A DNA stretch of 64,000 nt from Ophioceras dolichostomum (taxonomy: Eukaryota > Ascomycota > Sordariomycetes > Magnaporthales > Ophioceraceae). Under the pieces are notes generated by a model. The model was not told the origin of the DNA. It did no database searches and saw nothing but the letters and a program-made list of their open reading frames with translations. Below, piece after piece: positions 9,429 through 20,330 of the stretch. Location of the stretch: the NCBI GenBank assembly GCA_003049485.1, contig PYST01000168.1, positions 1 through 64,000 of the forward strand, written 5' to 3'. How positions within the stretch are numbered: position 1 is the first letter of the stretch; the number at the start of each line of letters is the position of its first letter. The translations under genes were made by a program, and so were the position numbers.

Positions 9429-11233
9429 CTTGTGTGATCGTTCTAAGAAGATATTGACCAGTGGTTAGTCGTGTCACGTGACGGCCCTAGGCATCGGAAG
9501 AAGTGAAGGTCTGGTTTCAGGGATGCCTTTGGTTCTTCCGCCTGCGGGCAGCTGGGAGCACTCTTGAGCCCACTTGGGCTAGGAGGAGATCTTGGGGCTG
9601 TTGTTGCCCTCTTTTATTGATGGAAGAAGAAGGGCCTGGTGGCCGTCCTGCATGTCCTGAGGAGGATATGTGGGGCAGAGTTGTGCGGCAAGCTGCACGC
9701 CCACTCGACCGCGCAGTGGAGGAGATCGCGTTCGAGCAAGCGAAGAATGAGTAAGGGAGGAGGGACAAAATGAGGCTATTGCCTTTTATGTGCTAGGTGA
9801 TGATTGCTTACCTCGCTGCTAGTTCAGGTCTGCTCCTAATGAGGATCCTGAAGTCAGCAATCGGTCGGCAGGGCTGTGATGAGGCAGGAACCAGGGAGAA
9901 GTGCAGAGTTGGGAAAATGGGGAATTCGATCCCAAAAAATAGATCATTCAAGAGCGCTTTGAAAATTGAGTCTAACTGATGTTTTCAATGCGGAAAAGGG
10001 TGGTGCGCGGGGTGGAAGGCACTTACGAGAGATCGCGTTGGTGAGGGTGGGAGTAGAAAAGAATCAAAAGCGAAGGCCGGCTGAAAATTTTCGCTGTTAA
10101 ATACCAGAGAAGCTTCGCGGTGCGGGGCAATAACAACAGCGCTCCCAATATCTCGCACGGTATTCCTACGGTTGCCTACGGCGCTGGCGAAGTGCGTTGA
10201 GGTCGCTCCTCCTCCGTGCACCTTCCCTCTGCTTCTACTGTTGAGAGCGGCCCGCGTGCTCTCTACGGTGGGGCCACTGGTCGATAGCACGTCATCTTAC
10301 CTACCGTTCATGAGGAACAACGACGGTGAATGAAGACGGGCCGGGACGAGCCAGCAGGGTGTTGCCGGTGGGGCGGTCAGGACGTCCAAGGTTGGAAAAT
10401 ATGGAGAGGCTCATCGTTGGGGATCGTGAGGCGGTTGTTTGCACGAAGGGTTAAGATGTTAGGGTGTTTGCCCCGTCCTCCACTTTAAGACCCAGCGGTT
10501 GCCTAGGTCGGGGCGTCCGAGATACCTCCTAGTTTCGTCGAGGTTCCGACATTTCAGCTCCACCTTGTTGCCCACCGCGGGCCGATGGCTGTATGGCTAG
10601 AGAAGAGCATAAATCCGTTGTTAGATGCTATGGACTCTTCTACCAACACGGGCATACGTTGAACATCAGGAGCTCGAACTTACCTGAGCTGGGCTCCTTG
10701 ATAGTCTGTAACCGCCTGTAACCTCGCCTCCACGGCGGGATCGAAACATTAGGAACAAGCACATGGTTATTGCTGGAAGAAGGGTCTGTATGATTATGGT
10801 ATTGCGTCGTTATGGTGTGGTCTTGGGCGAGGATTCTGGGGGACAATATGTCTGGACATGAAGAATTTATAGGAAAGAGCCAACCTGGCTCTACTTCGTC
10901 ACGCGGTCAACTACATTCTGGTGATTCCCCGTCATCACCTGGTAAACAACGCATTCAGTGTGTGGTGCCAGACGAACATCGCCAGCATGACCTGCAATGT
11001 GTTAGTGAACGATATGCGTTGATCCTGACCAATATCGCCAGCATGGCCTGTAGTGTGGTGTAGTGAACGATCTGCTTTGAGCCTGACCAATATTGTCAGC
11101 ATGACCTGCAATGTGGTAGTGAACGATGTGCTTTGAGCCTGACCAATATCCACCCACAATGTGGTGTGGCAAACGGCAACCATTGGTTCTATCATGATGC
11201 TGTTTCCACCCGCACGGGGGCAGCCAAACGCAA
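9429..11233. other. Intergenic with minisatellite
   Basis: No supportable gene. Short ORFs at 9503-9754 (plus) and 9985-10290 (minus) lack domains. The proximal part is the promoter of the minus-strand coiled-coil gene. The distal part holds the 57-bp tandem repeat described separately. Confidence 0.4.
10974..11170 (+). repeat. 56-58-bp minisatellite, three copies plus a partial
   Basis: Three tandem units at 10974-11030, 11031-11088 and 11089-11144, each containing CAGCATGACCTG-like and AGTGAACGAT segments and ending CCTGACC. A truncated fourth unit follows at 11145-11170. The units differ at several positions. The array lies about 60 bp past the stop of the DUF7580-like gene, so it may fall in its 3' region. 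Confidence 0.85.
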
Positions 11234-13428
11234 TCAGTCGCCGCTGATATCTAAACTTCCTATCATTTTGTTCAGCTCACACACCAGTCCTTCGTACACA
11301 GCCTGCTGCAGGCGTGGCTTGGACAAGTCATCTCCGTATCCGAAGTCACAGTCCAGACACTTCTTCGTCAACTCCTGGTATCGAGGCCCCAGCGGTGGCG
11401 TCCGGGAGCAGAGCTTCCTCACGGCGGGCACGTCGTCCACCCGGTCCAGCCTCGCCCACATCCCTATTTGTAGCATCATTGTGCCGAGGCTCCAGAGCGT
11501 AAGGTTGCGCACGCCGTGGTAGAGCTTGGCGTTTTCAGCGGCCACGGCGAGCTGCGTGGTGCTGCTGGGGCCGTCACCATGTGCCTCCACGCTGGTCGAT
11601 GATTCGACCACGCCTTCCATGGTGGCCGAGGTGACTTGCGCGGTAGCATCTGGGGTGCTGCTGCCATGGACGAATTCAAAGCCAAGGTGCAGCGTCTGTA
11701 AGCAGCCGGGGATGTCCTGTCGGAGGCGGAAGAAGCACACGTCGCCTAGCGAGAAATAGTCCCCGAGCCACGGAGTGGAATAGAATTTCAGCACGGCCGC
11801 CACAAGGTTTCGAGCCAGCTTGAGCTGGTCCACGATCGAAAGCGAGGTCTCGGCAGAGTGGTGGAGGACCTCGTCCATCGAGATGAGGCCGTTGTGGCAG
11901 ATGGCTGACTGGAACAGAGCCTGCTCGGACCGGTCTTTGAAGCCGCTGTAGAAAGAGTGCCGGAAGCTATGGTCGAAGCTGCCTTGTGCACAGGTATCGA
12001 TGTAGCCCAAGCACTCCGCCGACGAGGCGGCATCGCATGGAGCGCAGCGGCCCAGAATCGAGCAGACGTCTTGGGCACAGAGGAGGTCAGAGGGCTCTTG
12101 ACATGTGGCCGTTACCGAGTTGGATGGCGAGAGAGAAGACGTAGGAGTGACGGGAAACTGCAGCTGCCGAGGTTCAGGAGGCGATGGAGCTGTGGCGTCT
12201 GCGAAGTGAACCCTTCGCCTCTTGCGTCTGTCTTCGCCAGCGGCCGCGTCCGCCGCCGTCGCGGGTGGCGTGGCGAGCCCGGTTTTGACCCAGTCCATGT
12301 TCTGCGATCTGACCCGCAGACGGGTCAGGCTGGCACCCATCAGAGCCCGGTCTGGAGCGTGGCCATAGCAGAGGACGGCGACGTCCATGATGACTTCATC
12401 TTTGACCTGTGTGTCGAGGAAGAGCTTGACGGCGTGGCGGAGCTCTTTCGCGGTTGGGTTCCTCGGAGTCCTTGACCAGGCCAGCGCAAGCGCCTGGTGA
12501 AACGCCTTCGATGCCTTTCTGACTGTTCCGTATTCCCTGTATTCCGGGTTCAACTGGCGGGGACGATCGTGGCCGGTGGCGACGGCATGATCCGCAGTGG
12601 AGCAGGCAAGGGCGGTCGTTGCACTTGGCCTTGGCTTCCGCAGCTCTATTGCCTGTTCTCGAAGGCGGCGCAGATCGTCGGTCGAGTCCCGGAGGCTCTT
12701 TATGTGCTTCTCGAACTTTGATTTGTCCCAGGAGATCTTGGTGCGGTCACGAAGCCGGCGGACTGCATCGGTGAGCTTCTCGCCCTGCACGGATGAGGGC
12801 TGTTAGTGGGCATGTTTGCTATCGAATCTGCGGGATGCGCAACGAACGTGGTGTGCTGCAATGTGCGTTGGCATGTACCCTCCCTTGGACCGTACTTGCT
12901 GGATACGGTACATTACGATGGACCATACCCCTTGACTCATCGGTACACACGGCAATACGGTATACGATACAGTGCAGTACATTACATTGTACGCCCTGGG
13001 GTCTCTAGGAGGGCTTGGGGTATCTTGCTCACCTCCGTTCGCTGTTCCATCAATTTGTTAAAGCACTGGAGCTCGTCCTCGATGCTCTCCAACGCACCCA
13101 TGACGCTTCCCACCACTTCGGTGCAGGGCTCGAGGCTCTCCTGCAACTCCTCTCGAAGCGCAGATTCCAGTTCAGGACTGCTCCATTGTGCGTGAGTGGC
13201 GTTCTTAAGCATGGCCTTTATCTCCGTCTCGTCGGCCACAGCCAGGCGGAGAATGAGGTGCGCTTCGTTGACGAAGAATCGCTGCTGCAGGTCGACCTGT
13301 TTGCGAATTCGTTTGACCTCACTCGAGTAATGCCGAAACACTTTCAGCCTCTTATGAATCGAAGTCGAGATCTTAATCGCGCCCGCGGCGAGGGGGAGGA
13401 CGCCGAGAGTGATCGAAACCGGGTCCAT
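11234..13428 (-). CDS. DUF7580-like protein with helical N-terminal domain
   Basis: I join exons 13428-13033 and 12784-11234 (intron 13032-12785, 248 bp: GTGAGC donor, GCAG acceptor), giving 648 residues. The N-terminus (MDPVSITLGVLPLAAGAIK and onward) is the hydrophobic start typical of fungal HeLo-like or 'fungal N-terminal' domains, followed by helices that may form a bundle. A basic linker (RRKRRRVHF, about residue 335) resembles a nuclear localisation signal. The C-terminal 250 residues match what I know of DUF7580: a kinase-C-lobe-like part with LARNLVAAVLKFYSTPWLG, LWSLGTMMLQIG and a conserved Cys/Asp segment near the end. No kinase catalytic HRD or DFG motif is seen, so it would be a pseudokinase. 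Such proteins are often linked to fungal non-self recognition; that role is inferred here. It is transcribed divergently from the zinc-module gene starting at 13898. The intron is longer than its neighbours. Confidence 0.78.
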
Positions 13429-13897
13429 TGCTTGTTTTCGCGCGGCCGGACAGAAGCTGTGGCTCGGTGCGGGAGATTGAGGATATGTCTGGTGCTGGTG
13501 ATGATTCCCCTGCTGCAAAATATCGCCAGAGCGGGGCAAGCGAGGGCGCCTTGTGGAACGGCAAGTAGAAATATGTCGCCAGCAGACACAGCCACCACCA
13601 TCAGACCCCTCGCGGCGTGCGCTCAACATTGCGGGCAGCCCGTGCTTCTCATTGGGCGTTGCGCTGACGATGGAGCGTGCGCCTCTGCAGCTGCTGCATG
13701 TTTGCGTGGGCGCTTCGCCACGACAAGCCCGGATGTTTTTGCTCTGCTCCAAACACAAACGGGAGACAGCTTGGTGTCTTGGTGTTGGCCGTCTATCAAT
13801 CACCCACCTTTAGAATCACTGCGTCAATCATCAACGAATTCCTTGATCGCCTCTTGTCACAATCGACCGCCGTCTACGGAGATTCCCAGGAGTCGCC
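13429..13897. promoter_or_regulatory. Shared promoter region of a divergent gene pair
   Basis: This 469-bp gap separates the start codons of the DUF7580-like gene (minus) and the zinc-module gene (plus), so it must hold both promoters and leaders. Co-regulation is plausible but not shown; I did not recognise a specific operator. Confidence 0.55.
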
Positions 13898-16800
13898 ATG
13901 GAGCTTCTGAGAGCCCAGGAGGCGAGGCCGCCCTCATTCATCACTCAACGCTTCCTTGACGCTGTCGCGCTGCCTGAAGCTGCTCCCGAGGAAAAAGGGG
14001 TCGTAGCTCGACTCTGCTCAGAATGCATCGCGGTGTCCCGGGATATGCTGCGGCAGATCAGAGAAGACCAGAACGCCTCGGCTCAGAGTCTCGGGGAGGC
14101 ATACGTCAGTCTCGAACGAAGCTTCAGTCGATTGAAGCTTTGGTCGGACGGCTACGGCATTTCCGACGGCAGGTTTGACGACGTCTTTGAGCGGTCGAAC
14201 AGCCTCAGGCGGGCGACTCTCAAACTGCTCAGAAGCATCGGTCGCGCCCTAGCTCAACGTACGTTGTCGGCTCTCAGCTCCCAAAGTGCGGCAACGTTTC
14301 AGCCCTTACAAATAGGTCCTCTACTTACGCGAATGTGCAGGGTTGCCGAGGCTCGCCGACTCAATACGAAACCTGGCGACAACAAACCAGGAGTTCAAGA
14401 ACCATCTTACGCTCATCTCCGCGCTTGTGGTGACGGTGGACGACGATATTAGCTCTTGCTCCTCGCGCTCATCCTCCTCGAATCGATCTTCCGTGGACTT
14501 CGATGGCGACAGCCTAGACGAGGTAGTTGAGGACTTGAAGACGGACACGACCTGTCTTGCGGATCTCGAGCCTCTGCTGAAGAGCCCAGTCCTCTGCTCT
14601 GACGCCGAGAAAATTGCCATCGGATCTGAAGCGCTGCTGTGGACTCCTCAGAAGCTGTACAGCAGCAAGATTGGATCTCGGTTTCCCAGGGCTGAGGAGA
14701 CTCTCGTGGACCGCCTAGGGAGGGCAAACTACGAGCGATACCTGCGATGCCAGGAGCAAAGAGAGCAAGCACAGGCATGCGAAGAGAAAGTCCCAGAGGC
14801 AGAGGAGAAAACAGAGCAGCCCCTCCCTGGGGTCGCTGCCAGCTCGAAGTTTCACGACTCCGGTGTGGGGACTTCGATCGGGACCATGTCCGCCGCCTAC
14901 GCGGAGACCGTCATGTCCTACAGTGGCGGGGAAGGCTGGTCGGTCCGAATTCCCCCTTTGTCGGCCGAGGCCAAGGCAGGCGAGCCCTTCTCGTGCGTTG
15001 CTTGCGGGAAGACGCTTGTTATCACGAACAACCGAGCATGGAAGGCACACCTCTACGACGACCTGAAACCTTGGCTCTGCATCGACATGGCCTGTCCGTC
15101 AAGAAGCCAGGCTTTTACGAACAAGAGGGACTGGGTCTCTCACCTAGCTCTGGACCACCACCTAGAGCCTCACTGGGCATCCTTCGAGTGTCAGCTGTGT
15201 CTTAGCGAGACAGGATCGGGTCAACTGTCTGTGACCAAACATCTCAGCGCCCACCTTGAAGAGATATCCCTAGCAGCTCTTCCACTTGGCCTCGACTTCG
15301 ACGAGGACTCCTCGGAGTGCCTCAGCACTGGCTCCGCCATCGGCGATGCTGACAGTGTCGGCGAGAACGAGAGCCAGGGTCAGGAGGGCGTTACCGGCTC
15401 ACCTCCTACCGCCACCGAAGAATTATACGAACTATTCGAAATGAGGAAAGCTGCAGGCGAGCCTTCAGCATTCCAATGGATTTGCGTATGTCGACCTTTC
15501 AGTGTTCCTTCATACAAATGTATCCCCAAATTTATATCAGGCGCTCTAACAAGACACCGCTGTCAGCATCGTTGCAATTACACCCAAGCCCGGTTTTATG
15601 CGGAGCGCATCCCCTCCTGCTTCCAATGCGACCATTACAGATGCGCCCAATGCGAGACCATCGAGTCCCTAGTTTCGGTTGAACCCGTACCTCTCACAAG
15701 CGAAAGATCCAACCGGGCGTCCGGTAATACCCCCCGGCCGCCGCGCCTCGAGCAGCGCCTCATCGATGCTCCATCACGCCAGTCCTCTCTTGCAGGGAAG
15801 GACGGCGTTGCGAGATCCAAAATGCATAGTCGGTCAAGAATGGGTTTGTTTCCCTATTTATTATACATATATCCAAATATACATGACAACCCCTTCCAAA
15901 TCAGCTACATCCGCGCGAAATTTCCTTCCACACGCCATATTCAGACGGGAAATAGGCTTGAAGCATCTGAGGCCGAGGGGGCTAACACTGAGAAAAACGA
16001 AATACAGGTTGCTATACATGCAGGCTACGAAGGAAAACGTGTGACGAGAGGAAACCAAACTGCAGGGCGTGCGAAGAGCTCGCTCTTTCGTGCGGATACA
16101 CGAGGCCAAGGTGGTGGAACCATTACGAATCGCGCAGAGAGCGCAAGGCCAAGCTCAACGAAACCATCAAGAGCCGCCGGGGCACCCTGCTCCCCAACGA
16201 GACAGACAGCGCAGCGTCCCTCTCCGAAGACGACATTTCTCTTCTGTTCACTCAACCTGACAAGGGAAAGGGGCGCGAGGAGAGCCTGCTCGACGACGAG
16301 CAGCCCTCCGAAAGGGTGCAACCGCCAATCAGCGATGGCTTCGACGGCTTTTTCGACGGCTTTTTCTTCAATGGGAAACCCAAGGAAGACCGGGAGGGAG
16401 ATTATCTACGCAGAATTCGAAGCGTTTCAGAACCCCTGTCTGATAAGGCCGCTGGGGCCAGGACCGTTGCTGAAGTGCCCCGAGACGTCAGCGGGTATCT
16501 CGACCCGGAGACGGTCCGCCAGTCATCACGGCGCAAAAGGCAGTCGGCCCAAGCGGCCCACAACGTTCCGGAGGACGACGAAGACCTCACCATCCGCATC
16601 AGTGGCGCCTCCCGAGTGAAGGTCGCCGGCGTGGAGTTCGACGTACCCTCCGAAGGTGCTGAGATAAAAATCCCTCGCAACGGAGCTGGGCGCGACCCTT
16701 CAAGGACTTCAGTCCCTACGGCCCCTGCGTCCACCAGCGTTGGCGGCCAGTCAGAGAATGTCGACGAAAACGTGCGGCCCGCTTCGTCATCTCCCCTACC

Positions 16801-18061
16801 CATCAGCAAGGCGATCGAGACGGGTTCGCTACAGGAATTGGATATCGAGGAACAGAGTGGTATGTATGACCCAAACACATTCACCTGTGCTATCTGTAAC
16901 TGAATGGTAACGTCTTGCCTCCCGGACGCCCAAGCCCTACCAGCCTCATCCTCCGAAGGGGTAACCCGTGCACAGAAGCTAGCTAGCGGTGAAAGGACTG
17001 GGAAGCTTCGGGAGCAACAGCAGAATAGTCTTGCACACGTCGCTGCGCTTGTGGATGAGCGCCTCCCGGAAAGCCGCGTCCACCCACCCTTTCCGACCTG
17101 GGTAACGCACCCAGCTTACCCTGCCGCCACCGTCGTCCCCGCACCGGTGCTCGACGCCACCGGCGCGGTGGCCTCCTCGTCGTTCTACCCCGGGCGACCC
17201 ACGCCGCACCACCGCCAGCACCCAGAGCCCCAAAGAAAAGTCCTCACTCGCGTTGACAATATGGCGCCGTATCTCGGCGGACCTAGAGCCCAAGCCCGTG
17301 GGTCGAGAAGATCGGACGGAGCCGGCGCTGGTATAGCGCACCCCGGCGGCCCGACTTTGCCAACTTCCCTCGGCACTAGTGGGCCCAACTCGGAGGACCG
17401 ACAGTCAACGACTAAAGCTACGGCGGTAGCGCCGCAGCTCGTACCGTCGTCAGCAAGAGGCCCGCTCCCGCCACTATCGCGATCACCACAGCTTGCCCAC
17501 CGGGCGTGCCTGGACTGCAGTCGGATCATGAGGCGCTGCGACTTCGATATCGACGGCCTGCCATGTGCTGACTGTCGGAGGGCAGGCAGAAAATGTCAAT
17601 TCCCGGACGTATTTCACTATGGCGTTAAAATCGGGAGCGATGTCACGGTGGTGCTTCCCGGCGACGAGCCGCAGGTGTTTAGCGAGCACGCGGGCCAGCA
17701 CAGCGCGGATCTAAAAGGGGAGGCGAGGATCAGGGGCAGAAAGACCAAAGGCCGGGAAAACCGAGTAGGCGGTCCACAAGGGGCAGGACGGGAGGTGGAG
17801 ATGCCTCCATCGCTTGGACCGCCTGAGAGTCAAAGGCTACAGGCGCCACCGATGCAGCCGGCCCCACGGTTGCGAACGGCCTGCGATGAGTGCTGCACCC
17901 AAGGCGTGACGTGCCTGGACGCGGGAGGCACGACCTGCGTGCCATGTGACAAGCCGGGCGCGGTTTGCAGTTGGAGCGATCCGTCCTGGGTTGCCCTCTT
18001 CGACTCGGCCGCGCTCGAGCGGCAGCGTCTCGCCGAGCCTATGGCCCCGCTGGCACCTTAG
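13898..18061 (+). CDS. Multi-zinc-module protein: acuF-like C2H2, zinc ribbon and Cys6 clusters
   Basis: Five exons, 13898-14258, 14341-15485, 15567-15843, 16008-16859 and 16935-18061, give 1253 residues. The introns are 82, 81, 164 and 75 bp with donors GTACGT, GTATGT, GTTTGT and GTATGT. Domains in order: a helical N-terminus (about 1-140) as in acuF-like proteins; an acuF-type C2H2 region (about 330-440, FSCVACGKTL...KAHLYDDLKPWLC, then QLC...HLSAH); a zinc ribbon formed across intron 2 (about 495-530, WICHRC...CFQCDHYRCAQC); a canonical Zn2Cys6 cluster formed across intron 3 (about 594-630, GCYTCRLRRKTCDERKPNC, then CGYTRPRWW); a long disordered part; and two more Cx2Cx6Cx7-8Cx2Cx6C clusters (about 1069-1105 and 1192-1225). 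Each splice keeps the frame, and introns 2 and 3 complete zinc motifs, which supports one fused gene. The last intron removes a TGA at 16901. An alternative is two genes split there. A DNA-binding regulator is likely; its target is unknown. Confidence 0.68.
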
Positions 18062-18481
18062 TATAACAATGCCGGTAATGCCCCGCCGCCGCCGCCGACA
18101 ACGGCGGCGACAACGACGGCGTCGACGGCGACGCTGCCTATCCTCAGAGAGCAGCCGAGGAGAGACTGCGTGCAGTGCCGGAAGCGGAAGCGGACGTGCC
18201 TTAACGACGGAGGTAAGTTCTGCGTGCAATGTACCGAGGCATCGTAGGTGTGCAGCTGGAACAACAGCCCGGAGCTACCGAGGAGCGCGCCAACGATGCG
18301 GATGGCTAGACCTGTGCCGCCGCTGGTGCCCGGACAACTGGGAGGGGGTGGTGACCCTGGTGCAGATGATGCCCGAGAGAAGGCCACGGCGGCTTCTTCA
18401 GCGGCTTGGGGGCGTGCCGGGGAGGGAGGCCGCTTGTTGAGGAAGGATGGCGAGGATCGGCAGCCTGAAGATTGGCTTTGA
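18062..18481 (+). pseudogene. Decayed third Cys6 cluster downstream of the zinc-module gene
   Basis: The same reading frame continues past the TAG at 18059-18061. It passes through a Thr/Pro/Ala linker to a third cluster, CVQCRKRKRTC (18167 onward) and FCVQC, whose last Cys follows another in-frame TAG (18245-18247) before VCSW. The final CSW matches the second cluster's CSW. Both TAGs could come from CAG by a CpA-to-TpA change. It may be a lost C-terminal part of the gene, or an exon that I cannot splice correctly. Confidence 0.5.
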
Positions 18482-19011
18482 TGATGATTCCAGGATCTGG
18501 GGTGTCTTCGCGATTCCGAGTTAGGTTTTCTTTTTGCTTTGTTTGTCCGATTTGTTCATTGGGTGCTTTTCTTCCTCGAATTGTTGGATCGAGACCAGGG
18601 AAGGCCTTGGGCAGCTTCGATAATGTTGGGCGACTCCCCCTTATACAATGTTAGATACTTCTGTTTTGGCGCTATTTCCTTTTGTGTGTGGCACCTACTG
18701 TGGTGGACCGGTCCTTACCTACCTACCTACCAAATTAGTAACGGCCCCTTGCATATAATGAGATAACCCGCACGCCGGAGGCTCAACTGCTCTTTTGGAA
18801 ATTTGTGATTCCCTGAGGTTGCCATCGCCGGGCTTCAACCGTTCGGTTTCCTTCCAGTAGGTGTGCACCCCTGCATTGCAAGGTGGTCTTCATCTCACAA
18901 CAGACAATAGCAGAACTTTCTCTTGGACGGTGATACATGATGGCCACACAGCACAAAACGTTGATGGAAATTGCCATACAAGATAAAACGATACATTTTA
19001 GGCCCTGCTCC
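18482..19011. other. Intergenic, no gene seen
   Basis: Contains a short (ACCT)n tract near 18716-18730. I see no coding signal. Confidence 0.4.
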
Positions 19012-19645
19012 TCACCCACTCCCTCCTCCCGTGCTCAGTGATGATGCCTTCGGTAGGCTCAGGCCATGCCGACATTGAGATCTCCGTTTGCGTGGCCCAG
19101 ACTCGGACGTGTGAAGGCTCCCGTCACGGGCGAGGTTTCTCTTCACGTCTTGCCGGTCTTCGACCGCCTCTTCGATTGTCCTCTTCATAATATATCGGAC
19201 TACGGCCACACTCTTCTTCTGGCCGAGTCGTTGCAGGCGACCGATGGCCTGGCTCTCGACCGAGGGGTTCCACTGTGGTTCGAGGAGATGTAGCCGGCTT
19301 GCGACGGACAGACTGTTGAGTCTGTTGATGTGTGCCATTACCCCCGTAGTCAGCTCCGCATTCACCATTCGCACATGTGGACATCAGCCTCTTCGACCAC
19401 AAGGGAGTCGAGGTGTGAAGGAGGACGACTTACCCGACGGCCCCGGTTCTCAGTGTCATCAAAAGCACCCGCAACCCCGCGTCCTCACCAAATTTTCCAA
19501 GCTCTTCCCTTCGCTGCGCAGCCCTGAGGTCGCCGTCCACCCGACAAAATCGCACACCGCGCTCATCGAGAATTCGGCCTAAAACATCCAGACTCTGCTT
19601 CCAGAAGGAGAACAAATAAAGTGCCAGATTCCCATCTCGATCCAT
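19012..19645 (-). pseudogene. SNF2/Rad5-type helicase C-terminal relic
   Basis: Two exon-like blocks, 19645-19434 and 19312-19012 (intron 19433-19313: GTAAGT donor, CAACAG acceptor), give about 170 residues. They match the C-terminal helicase lobe of SNF2-family ATPases: LFSFWKQSLDVLGRIL, then LLMTLRTGAVG, then LEPQWNPSVESQAIGR and the motif VI-like RLGQKKSVAVVRYI. The splice reproduces the usual motif V order (TGAVG followed by LSVASRLHLLEPQWNP). The ATP-binding lobe, RING and other parts are absent upstream, where the DNA becomes simple repeats. I read it as a truncated, probably dead copy of a Rad5/HLTF-like gene. Degenerate GLRQRxGQ and 'RTGAVG' (usually GTGAVG) support decay. Confidence 0.7.
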
Positions 19646-19714
19646 CCTGTATTTTGTAGGGTATCGTATCGTGATTGATGACGACCAAGGAGCTGAGCCC
19701 GGAAAAAAAGTGAC

Positions 19715-19748
<34 letters not shown>

Positions 19749-20330
19749 TAACAAAGAATAAAAGCAGATCAATTGGTTGAATCTGTCTATCTCCAGAGAG
19801 TCAATAGCAGGAAACGAAACGACAAACTGGAAGGAAAACGATAAACAAGAGGGAGGAAGGGGAGGAAGGTAAAGGGGAGAATACAAGAAAGTAAGACAAG
19901 TAGGTGAGATGGGGGCGGGTGCGTAAACCTAAAGGAGATACGGCCTAAACAACGGCATACAATAGACCCACAGTTCGCAGCCCGAGAGACGCACCAAGGC
20001 TGGCCAAGAGCCTTGGGGGACGTGGCGCGGCTGAGACTGGCGACAACCAACATCCAACAGCCTGGGCGGCGTAGCATGGCTGGCCCACCAGGCCCAGACC
20101 TTGAGTGATCAGGGCCGCTGAAATAAGCTCTGATGACCCACCCGCAACCGCGACCTCGCCTCCAAGAGGCGCGGTTACCCCAGGCCAGACCAGACCAGGC
20201 CGCGTCGTGGGGTTGAGCATCAATTAGCCGGGCCCCATGCGGCCTTCCCGCGCCAACTCGAACCGAAAGGCACGGATTTCCAGGACCAAGGGCGCGGAAG
20301 CCGTCGAATAAGCTTGACCCTTTAGCCCGC
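19646..20330. other. Intergenic with simple repeats
   Basis: Lies between the SNF2 relic and the stop codon of the DEAD-box gene. It holds a (CGA)n run and GGAAGG-rich sequence and no supportable ORF. Confidence 0.4.
19716..19748 (+). repeat. (CGA)11 microsatellite
   Basis: Eleven CGA repeats, uninterrupted, just upstream of the SNF2 relic. Confidence 0.85.

Noticed and set aside
16901..16903. In-frame TGA as the end of the zinc-module gene
   Set aside because: A 75-bp intron (16860-16934) with GTATGT donor and a CT-rich end removes it and keeps the frame, so a single gene is the better model, though not proven.
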